64,000 bases of DNA from Zoroaster sp. YZ-2022 (taxonomy: Eukaryota > Echinodermata > Asteroidea > Forcipulatida > Zoroasteridae). Positions 48,520-58,700 of the stretch are shown piece after piece. The stretch spans positions 80,532,472 to 80,596,471 of the forward strand of contig CM055816.1 in the NCBI GenBank assembly GCA_029582265.1. The letters are read 5' to 3'. The notes under the pieces are model-generated. The model had not been told where the DNA came from. It did no database searches and worked only from the letters and a program-made list of their open reading frames with translations. The position numbers and the translations under genes are program-made. How positions within the stretch are numbered: the first letter of the stretch is position 1; every line of letters begins with the position of its first letter.

Positions 48520-49120
48520 CTACTAGCTAATGATGCAGATGTGAATCACAAGCCCCTGATTCCGCCCTGGTGCGCCACTCTGCATGTGTACGTGTGAGCT
48601 CCAGTTTAACCCTGCGGTGCTGTAGGTCAATATAAACGCGCACACACATGAAGGCACTAAATCATTTAGTACGTTTGAATAGCGTGTAAAACGTTCATAT
48701 AGGGGCAAACAATCCCTTCTCAAATGGTGTAAACAGACTAATAGAGTCCCTCTAGACCCAAGAAAACAATTTCAAGCCAAATATAAAGTTTTATATGGGT
48801 GCCAGCCCACAATCCCTTCAACAAATTGTTTTTACCCAAAACCAATGTTTTGCACATTTTTTGCACTGCTGACATTCTACAGAGAAACCAAGAGATTATA
48901 TTTGTCTGGCCATTCTAATACCCACAACCAGACCTCAAAATAAACATCTCAGGGTGCCGGAATGTCTGGGACAACGAAAGCAAATGACAGGATGATTGAT
49001 TACATTGGGATTAGTGCGGTAGCATCAGTGAATAACAGCTGTACACTTTTATGGAATTCCATTACTGCCATCTAAACGGCGCATGTATGGCGATGATGGT
49101 TTGGTCCCTAGCCGTTTGCG
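48520..49120. other. Non-coding stretch, nothing recognised
   Basis: No supported exon or repeat. Confidence 0.4.
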
Positions 49121-49124
49121 CCGT

Positions 49125-49490
49125 CAACGGCGCATAGTCGCGTCGTGCCGTCGCATAGTCGCGTCGTGCCGTCGCATTGTCGCGTCGTGCCGTCGCATAG
49201 TCGCGTCGTGCCGTCGCGTCGTGCCGTCGCATAGTTTTGTACTGCTTGTATAGGGCCGTCGCATTGTCGCGTCGTGCCGTCGCATAGTCGCGTCGTGCCG
49301 TCGCATTGTCGCGTCGTGCCGTCGCATTGTCGCGTCGTGCCGTCGCATAGTCGCGTCGTGCCGTCGCATAGTCGCGTCGTGCTGTCGCATTGTCGCCCGT
49401 GTTGATTGATGGTCCTTAGCCGCTTACGCCGTCAACGGCGCATAGTCGCGTCGTGCCGTCGCATAGTCGCGTCGTGCCGTCGCATTGTCG
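49125..49490. repeat. 21-bp minisatellite (GCATAGTCGCGTCGTGCCGTC)
   Basis: About 14 tandem 21-bp units with an A/T variant (CATAG/CATTG), broken near 49,230-49,258 and again near 49,395-49,435, where a GCCGTCAACGGCGCATAGTC start recurs. It is CpG-dense. The minus-strand frame reads as a seven-residue repeat (MRRHDAT) simply because 21 is a multiple of three. Confidence 0.95.
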
Positions 49491-50088
49491 CCCCCGTACC
49501 AGTTTGACTGAATTATCCAGTGCTTGCCAATTGGTGGCGCTTTTTTTGTAATTATTTTTAATAGTGTATTGGGCCAATTGTTTAAAAAAAAAACTATACT
49601 ACATACAGTGTTTTACCGTATTGTAGGTGAACTTGAACCAGTACTTTTTTATTATGTGTTACCTTTTTCCATTTCATTGATTGCTTTCTCATTGAAAATA
49701 CAAAGTACAAAAACAAATTAGAGTCTATGTGGTTTGGAAGACTTCCATTGCTAAACAGAAAGCAATGGTAATGGGTGGAAACACACCGTAATGAAATATT
49801 TTATGGAAATTGGACCACCCCTCGAAGGTTTAGGTCAAATTGTCCAACTTTATGTGATGTGCCATGTTATACACATGGCAATTACATGTACCTTCTGCAT
49901 TTAGTCATGTTGCATTTCCAATCACAAATTGTTTTATTCCATGTACACTTTACTTGTCTGTGTACTTACATGTTGATTTTATGTCAAAGGGGCAAATGAG
50001 AGTGATGTGAAGCCAATAGAAGTGATTAGAGATTGTCACTTCTAATTTTATAATAATTACTTGACCTCTTTTGTAAAATTATTTACAG

Positions 50089-51711
50089 CGAATAGAACGC
50101 TTCTGGAGAACTCTCTTCAACATGATGTCAAACTTCTGGGTAGACATATTCCGTCAGTTGGTCAGCGACGGTGTACTGGATTGTACATCATGTTTGCAAA
50201 TGTGATGCTAAACGAGTGATGCTAAACAAGTGCTAAACGAAGACTCTAAACATTTCAAATTTGCATAAATTTTAAATAAAAGATGCAAGTACTAAGTACT
50301 GTAGGTTTCATAACATCATAAACGTTTTATTTCTTTATTACTAGAAACATTAAAAAGCTCTCAATTGAAAAATCTGACTTGCAGAGAATGCCTGCGGTTT
50401 TGCTTCACATCAGTGATTCAGCTTGAACTTGACGATGTCAAAATTGAATGGAACCAACACAGAACAAGAGCATCTCGTCATGTCTCAGCATTGCCTGGTA
50501 AACCAGATATCATGTATTTCCTTCCACAGCTGTATGGTATGTCTTTTTGGAAGTCTCTTCCTGACTTGCTTCTCTGTCAAATAGACCCCCGTATTGATAA
50601 GGTTGTTGCATTATGGGAGCAAAAGGGATCATTTTGTTGTTTTAATTTATCCGTCTTCAATAACTTACAAGTAAGTGACATAGCCAGCTTCTGTAGTTTC
50701 AGTGTAATTGTCCGGGGGCAAAACAGTGTGAAATAAGTAAATTAGGGAATGTTGTCTGCTAGTCTGTATTAAATAGCACTTATTCAATGAATTTGAAGTC
50801 TAGAATGACCCCCTACATTGTTCCATGCAACATGATAAATATATTGTGACGTTGTCTATAAAGATTTCCCTTGTTTAGGGTATATAATGAATTTTGAGCC
50901 ATAATTATTGATGAATGTGGCTAATCTTTTAACAAATAAAAAAAAATCAGGCACAAAATAACACTAATTTTTTATTCCAATGACATCCCTTTTTTCAGAA
51001 CAGTTCAAGAACATGAATTTGAGGGGGTTGTACAGAAGCCTGTTGGTGCCACTGGATAATGGGGTGAACATATTTATTTCACATGGGGGTTAATACATTT
51101 CTTTGACATAGGGGGTGAATATATGTATTTGACATGGGTGTGAGTATCTTTCTTTGACAAAGGGGGTGAATATATTTCTTTGACATAAGGTAATATATTT
51201 CTTTGGCATAGGGGGTAATTAACCGGCTACCGACACATAAAGTATTCACCCCCCCCCCCATGCCAAAGAACTATATTATATTCAACCCCTATGTCAAAGA
51301 AATATATTTAACGCCCATGTCAAAGAAATATATTCACTCTATTATGCAGTGGCACCAATGGGCTTCCGTTGGGTTGTGACATACAAGGTTAAGCAACAAA
51401 ATTCTGATCTCTATTAATATCACTATTTAGACATTTCTTTGGGAACAAGCAGCCATTAAGCAATCACTGAGACTTTTTTGTAACACAAAACATTTTCACA
51501 CACTGATACACATAATTATTGTACTCAAGTACCACTGACAGACATCAATGACGTCAAGCGAGAGTTTACTACTCGTCCAAGAGCTCGAGGGTGTTCAGCT
51601 GAAATGGAGGAGGTGTGTCATAACCTAATGGCTGCACATAATAAAGAAATGCCTTCATCTGTGAGGGAAGGCATAGAACTGTTCCAGTGGTTTTGTTCTA
51701 AATTAGAATAA
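50089..51711 (+). CDS. Integrase-core-domain protein, C-terminal exons
   Basis: Three plus-strand exons. Exon A (from 50,089, after TTATTTACAG) reads RIERFWRTLFNMMSNFWVD then IFRQLVSDG; RIERFW is the motif that carries the catalytic Glu of the DDE core. Exon B (50,345-50,536, acceptor TTATTACTAG, donor TATG|GTATGT) reads ECLRFCFTSVIQLELDD, EWNQHRTRASRH and KPDIMYFLPQLY. Exon C (51,542-51,711, acceptor CACTGACAG) joins in phase 1: DINDVKREFTTRPRARG ... stop TAA. This matches cellular integrase-core proteins widespread in invertebrates and fish, probably domesticated retroelement or transposon integrases. The exon A donor is unclear (GACG|GTGTAC keeps the frame). Exons with the first two Asp were not found upstream, so the gene is partial here. 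Confidence 0.65.
51036..51365. mobile_element. TIR element with head-to-head internal repeats
   Basis: AAGCCTGTTGGTGCCACTGG and the inverse CAGTGGCACCAATGGGCTT bound it. Left half: about five tandem copies of roughly GGGGGTGAATATATTTCTTTGACATA; right half: three copies inverted (TATGTCAAAGAAATATATTCA type). The whole element is therefore a long hairpin. It lies in the last intron of the integrase-core gene. Confidence 0.8.
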
Positions 51712-51790
51712 ACAGGCAGTAAGAATACAATATCAAAATAGAAAACTTGACTTAAAACCTTGGGAACTGAAACTGGACAGTTGTGTTGAC

Positions 51791-52414
51791 CTTAAAGGAT
51801 CTGTGACTACTCAGTAATAATGTTTTAATATTACACCTTATAATTAGTAAACAATAAATCTGTTTCAAAAACACCTTTTGTACCATTCTGTATATTTTTA
51901 ATGGATTTGTTTTATTTAAAACATAATAGTCTTCAGGAATACCCACAAAAATAGATGACTTGGTCGAGTCCCCTCCTGATGTCACAGGCATTACATAATA
52001 TACTCAGTGGCCAATTTTTTAAAAGAAAGATCAGGTACTTGACATTCTTTCCATGCACTCAACCACTTAAAGAGGGGCTCCAAGGTCAAATTAATTTTTG
52101 TGATGCACTCATTTTGCAATAGATATAGTCATAAGGACTCTATCTATTGGAAAATGAGTGTCTCACAAAACTGAATTTGACCTTGGAGCCCCTATTTAAC
52201 TATTTCAGATTATTGTCCTTGACGTCAGGAGGGTAATCGAGCAAGTCATCTATTTTTTGCGGGCGTTCCTGACGACTGTTTTTTTTCAAGAAAAAAAAAT
52301 AAAATAGAAATATACCGAATGATAAAAAATGTGCTTTTGAAACAGATTTATAGTTTACTAATTATAAGGTGTAATATTAAACCATAATTACTGAGTACGT
52401 CATAGATCCTTTAA
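51791..52414. mobile_element. Nested palindrome: foldback element with inner hairpin
   Basis: Arms 51,791-51,985 and 52,218-52,414 are inverted (CTTAAAGGATCTGTGACTACTCAGTAAT ... / ATTACTGAGTACGTCATAGATCCTTTAA). Between them a second, unrelated hairpin runs 52,067-52,199 (CTTAAAGAGGGGCTCCAAGGTCAAATT / TTTGACCTTGGAGCCCCTATTTAA). The arrangement suggests insertion of one element into the centre of another. It lies between the convergent 3' ends of the integrase-core and HECT genes. Confidence 0.85.
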
Positions 52415-52621
52415 TAACCACTTAGCCACAACCTTTTACAAGTTAAGTTGTTTATACCTGGATGCCACTTGTGACAGTTCAAACAAAAATCAAATCTTGA
52501 AATTGGTGTTGATGTGATTGGCAAAAAGAAGCTTTAACTTCAGCTTCAGTATTGTAAATTACAAATGTTACAAGAAACGTTAACCCTGCTGATCTAAAGT
52601 TTTCCAAAACCCTGTGTTTCC

Positions 52622-52783
52622 TTAATCGCATAATGTCAGTAGATCCTCAAACTCATCAGGATCTTCAATGCCTCTTGGGATAGAACTCAATGCTCAGCTT
52701 GTTACCAAAACCACACGGGGGCACTTTGGTAGCTGCTGTCCAGAACTGCAATACATCCTCCAGAGATATTGCTGTGTTGATGT
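52622..52783 (-). CDS. SAM-HECT gene exon 11 (HECT C-lobe, disrupted)
   Basis: Acceptor TTTTTTGTACAG, phase 1 entry: DINTAISLEDVLQFWTAATK then VPPCGFGNKLSIEF, the C-lobe opening (FW.AA..VPP.GF...L.I.F). A stop follows at 52,665. In another frame IPRGIEDPDEFEDLLTLCD ends at TAA 52,622, like the tail of a HECT domain (LP...D...FE..L..). The stretch that should lie between, holding the catalytic TC motif, about 20-30 residues, is not present. As assembled the product could not form a ubiquitin thioester. Confidence 0.7.
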
Positions 52784-55700
52784 CTGTACAAAAAAGAGTT
52801 ATCACATTAGATTACATGGGGGTCATTCCATGTTAAATCAAATAGTTTTTCGAAAACGTACCAAGGTGATCTCAGGTTTTGATGAAGCTTCATAATGATA
52901 ATATTTTGTTGATACAGAAAACTCACACAAATTTAGGTATCAAAAAATTAATATATGAAATAAAAATTTGCGCTTCAAAAATCAGAGAATTATACCTTCA
53001 TGCACTCCCAATAACTGACATGGATTATGAAGCTAACTCTTTGTATGTGTACCTGATGGTCACAATAGCTTATTGTGATAATTTTTGCCATGGATCGACC
53101 AATCAGAATAGGGGATTCAAGTTTGCTTGAAGACAATTGTATATATCACTCTAACCCAAGTGATGATCATATTTCCTCTTTCTGAGGATTCAATAGTAGA
53201 AGCAAGCAACATAAGAATGAACTACACAAATTAAAATGTTTGATATACATGTAGATAGTGTCATTACCTGCACACGTTTGGATGAACAATTCCCAACAAT
53301 AGACAGTATCTTCCTCAAGCACTCGGTTGTTTGCTCCTTCTGGTGAATGGATAATGTGGTACAGCTGTCTGAAATCACTGACTGTCAGTGGCTGGGGATC
53401 ATAGATGAAGAGAGCCTTTGTCTCGGTTGGGTTTTGTGTAACCTGCTCCCACAAGGGCCCTAGACCTTCTGTGAATTGTCTCACTGCACTATGAACCCTA
53501 GTGTACAGAAATTAATTAAAGGAAAGACAAACAGTGGTAACAGTGAATAATGAAGAGTGAATGGCTGTTTCAACAGAAGTGCATGACAACACAGGCGCGG
53601 ATCCAGAGGGGTGGTTTCGGTGGTCGAAATCCACCCTGCTCAGACAAAAAAAAAAAAAAAAAGTTTTTATAACAATTAGGATATTACTAATAACAAAGAT
53701 GACATTCTGCAGGGGTTATTATCTGTATAGGCCTGGTGAGCATTATGAATGGGAGACTGGCTAGAAAGCATAATGTGCATTCAAGCATTTTTGCAGGGGG
53801 TGGGGGTCAGGCCCTTATTTTTGTTTTTAACCATGTTAAACACAAAACCATATGCGCAATATGCTTTCTAGCCAGTCTCCCATTCATAACGCTCACCATA
53901 TACAGATAATAACCCTGCAGACTCTTCTCATTATTATTATATACAGGGTGGCCCCAAAAACCAGACAAGCATACTTCCAGTACCCTGAGGCCAAAACTAC
54001 ATTTACCAATGGATGGAGAATCTTTCTAGAAGAAATATGATACCAAGACCCTATTTTATGAAGCATACTTCTACTGTATTCAATCATGTTAAATTCGCGG
54101 GCGCAGTATAGGTATTGCTCGGTGTGAAAGGACCTCTGACTTTGCTTCACAAAATCAGCAGGGTAGTGGAAGTATGCTTGTCCGTTATTTCTGGGCCAGC
54201 CTGTATAATTGTTATAATTATTTTATTTTATTTTATTTTATTTTATGTTTTTTTTTGGGGGGGGGATGACCATTGTCTCCATCCGTCACGTTTGGTTGGT
54301 AAGCAGTTTACAACAGCTTAATGATTGTTTTCATAAATCTATATCATAAGTCTATAAAGTAATATGGGGCAGTGGTAATTCGTGCTTATGCATCCCCTCC
54401 CCCCCCCCAGAAAAAAGGCCAACATATTAATGAAAACATGTTGTGTTAATCATGTAAAGTCTGCCTTTCCAACAAACATTTAGAGGTACCCAACCCAACT
54501 AAATATCCGGCACACTGGCTTGAGATAACATTAAAATAAGCACACACAATGTGAATTTTCTGCAAATTAAATCCTACCTTTTCCAAGTTGACACGAGTGG
54601 TATGCTCTGCTATGCAGTCATATCTTTCATGTCCACATCTTTTCCCACCATTGCTGCAAACAAGGAGGGGCAAAGTGCAGCAATGCCTGGACCACCATGA
54701 GTTAGACTCCACAACATCAGCTGCCCTGCAAGCTTGTATCCTTTTTGTTCCAGATGATTGATGTCATATGTGAAAGTGGCCTTATTTTCATGAACCTGGA
54801 ACATTCCTGAACTGTTTACAACCTCTTTCAAAGGATCCTGTCAAAAGTGAAATGAGATTTGTATGATTATTAATCAACCTTGTACCAACAGTAAAAAGAA
54901 AGTTCCTATTTGGGAATGGGATGTAAAAGCAATTACACACTAATGGGCCAAAAAGAAAACTTTGTAAGAGAGGCATGGGAGAGTGAGACAAAATTAACTA
55001 TATTGTCCCAGTCTTTTCCTGTACATTACAAAGCTGTTCATGATTGTTCATAGCAAAAGAAATAATAAATTAATCCATGACCTTTAGAAATTACAAGGTC
55101 ATTTTAAAAGTGTTACGTATGTAACAAAGACAGACATATGGCCTGGAAAGTGAATACAAAATAAAACAAAAATTACTAAAGTTGTGCCAGTAACATTTCT
55201 AACCCTCAAAGACTGTAAGCAGTAAAACTGAGATATTGCCGTGGGTATTAAGGAAATAACAATAGGAAATAAGTCACGTACGAACATTGGATAGACATTT
55301 AGTGAAAAAAGTCTGTCCCCGTTTGTAGGTACAAATTCTCTTTTTTAACTTATAATTTCTTAAATAACCATTTTTAAATTTTTATTTTGGCTGGTAACTA
55401 TCCCTAAGGGTCTGTAGAATTGTTATTGGACAACGTTGGGCCAATCAATTTATTTTAGAATAACTTCTACAAAATGATAACAGAAATGTCCGTCCTTGTT
55501 ACTTACGTATAAATCCTGAAGATTTATCTCCTCCAGTTTCTTAAATACTCAGACATTTACCTAATTGTTTTTTCAACCACAATCCTCATGTGCCTTTGAA
55601 TGTACACAGACAAAAATACAAAACATACTTAATTTTGTTATTACTATCCCATGTTCCCCTCCCATGTGCCCATTAGTGTGGAATTGCCCGCATGCATATT

Positions 55701-58700
55701 GTATAAATCAAGTGAATTACCGAAAAAATTCACGTCGAGGTCCTCCTCCATCTTGTGCATCTTCTCCAGCAAATACTACTTGCAATGGAGAGTAAAAACG
55801 GAAGGTGCTTGAACTGATTGCTCGTACTGCCGACTTGAGGAGGCGTCGTCTGTGTACAACAATGGTGGCAGGATCTCCTTCATCAGCTGTCATTAATGAT
55901 GAAATGATGTCAACACGTGAACTTTCAGATGCTCTGAAAAAAAAACATGTCAATCAGGAGACACATTTGGTAAAAGGATACTGTACATGGTTGATGGGCT
56001 TGATGATGTGTCAAAGTAGCAAATCGTTTCGCCAGTCCTTTGAGCATATATTAAATTTATTTATTTATTTATTTTATTACACTTTAATTGCAAAACAATA
56101 ATACCAAGCCAGTGAGTGGTAAGGAGGAACAGGTGACCAGCACCTCTACAATGCCATCCTACCACAAAGATTATCAAATATTACCACATCTCTAATAACA
56201 AAACATACAAACAAACACCCCAACACCCCCCCCCCCCAACAAACACCCAAGACCCCAACAAACAAACAGAACCAAACAGAACCGAACAGGACAGAACATA
56301 CCCGAACAGACCCGAACAGAACAGAACAGAACAGAACAGAGCAGAGCAGAGCAGAACAGAGCAGATTGAGAACAGAACAGAACGAAACAAAACAGAACAA
56401 AACAAAACAAAACCAAACAAACCAACTCCCCAACAAACAAGCAAAGAGACAAACACCCCAACACCCCCCAAAAGAAGCAAAGATACGAACACCCAAACAA
56501 ACAATCACCCCAACACCCCCAACAACAACAAAAACTAACAATCAGACAAACAATCAAGAGAAGGACTGCACTTTAAGACAGAACAGACAAATCTTTCAAA
56601 AAGATGCATTCAGGCACTTATAACAAATTCTTTCGTTAGGGAAAGGCTTGGAAGAAATTTAAGAGAGAAATAAAAGTGGTTGTGATCAACCATCGATCAT
56701 TGTTCACTTGTGTGATACATCTCTGGGAACTGCATTATTATTTTACATGATCATGCTTCCACACGTCCCAGTGTGCACAAAGGGAAGAAATTTGATCTAC
56801 CTCCTAATAAAGATGTCCCCATCGGGCATACACTCTGAAGTGATTTGCTTCCAAACAAAATGTCATTATACCCTTTTTGTACACTTTTGCAAGCAGGGAC
56901 ATTGGATTAAGCAGGCAGGTTAGTTTGGTAAGAGCACAACATCAGACAATTCCTGAAATGTTTCTCCAAAGTCATTTTCTAGTTAATTTTTAAAGGATTG
57001 ATCATGGTCGAATACAGTCTTCATATTTTAGAATAAGACCAAAACATAAAACATCTTTTCCAAAATTTATTTAAGGCCCTTGACAGCTGTCTTTATTACT
57101 GTGTAACTTACTGTGTTTCTAATGGTTGATCCGTAGCTTCAACAACAGCAATCACGATGTCCTCCATGTCCTCTTCAGTATCATCCAGGAGATCTATAGT
57201 TTCAGGCACATTACTGCAAGGTGCATGATCCGAGTCCTGAAAAGTACAGATGTTTAGTTGTCACATTACATTGTACATCTAATAAAATTATTGTGTTGTT
57301 TTATAATTTACTACTTTCACAGTGATTTATGGGCCCATGAAATAGTTACAGCTTGCCTTTAATTTGTTTTGTTAAGATTTTAGATTAGATATTAGTAAGA
57401 AGACTACAGCAAATTCATAAGCGAATTCCTGGTTTGGTTGCTCCATCTGAATGAACATTATTTTAATATGCAAACCAGGCAACTTTCAAAACACAACAAA
57501 CAAGGCTTTATATTCAAGACATTTATTTATTTATTTATTATTTATCATGGGAAAACCTTTCAGTGAAACACTGTTTTTCAAAGGTGGCCAGCATTGACAA
57601 CCAATTTATATTGCACCTTGCAATTGTTACAAGGCGCTGGCGCAATTTGCAGCCACTGCCAGAAACACCGGGGCACAAGCCCCTTCTCTTTCACGATAAG
57701 TGTCCTGTACTTGCATTACACAACACATGGGACCTACGGCTTAACGTCCTATCCGAAGGACGAAGCAATTATGGTCAAGTGCCTTGCTCAAGGACACAAG
57801 TATTGCGCCATTCTGTAAACAACAGAACTTGAATCCGTTGAACTAGACCGCTCGGCCACGACACTCCAGTACAGTGACATCAAAAAGACATGAACATTAT
57901 TCTTCAATAGTTCACCAACCTTACCAGAGTGTTTCTTGAGAAAGTTATGGTTGGGGTGTCTGGCTGCATAATACTGTCTCTTGCTGTCTGTGAGGTTGAG
58001 CAGATAACATTTGTATAAACAATTTTTAAATTACAAAGTATAAACAGGCCAGAAAAGGAACTGAAATAGTAATATTACGCTCTAGTTTTGATACAAAAGA
58101 AAATTTCAATTGGTCAGGACTTTACATTCTGTTGATATCTGTAAGAATTGAAAGATGTCACATTGAAAATAAAATAGAAACAGCACTACTGTACTTGTAT
58201 AAGTGACAATTTGCACAAATTATACAGTTAATACTCAATGTACAATTAATAATCATTAAGTGAGGCCTATGTTGGACCAATGACAGTTTGAACACAACAG
58301 AACTAAGACTTTTTACTACATGTATACATTTCTCTTTTCAAAACAGTACTCAAAGTTCAATTTGCATTACCTGTGTATCCATTCGCGAAGAGGATGGTGT
58401 TGTACCATCACTGCTGCTTGTGTTGTTGTTGTTGTTGTTGCTGCTGCTGCTGTTACTGCTGGTGTTGCTACTATTGTTGTTGTTGCTGTTGCTGTTGCTG
58501 TTGTGGCTACTGCTGCTGCTTTGACCGCTACCTCTGCTGCTGTGGCTGCTGCTGCTCCTGTTGCTGCTGTTGTTCCTGCTGTGGCTGCTGCTGCTCCTGT
58601 TGCTGCTGTGGATCCTGTTGTGGCTGCTTCTGCTTCTGCTGTTGCTGCGGCCATTGTTATTACCAGTTGAAAAAACATCTCGAAGGTTGTCATCATCATC

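Noticed and set aside
49124..49390. MRRHDAT-repeat protein on minus
   Set aside because: The 21-bp minisatellite read in one frame; no flanking coding evidence.
56146..56557. Cys/Leu/Phe-rich minus-strand frames resembling membrane proteins
   Set aside because: They come from a T-free plus-strand low-complexity tract within a HECT intron.
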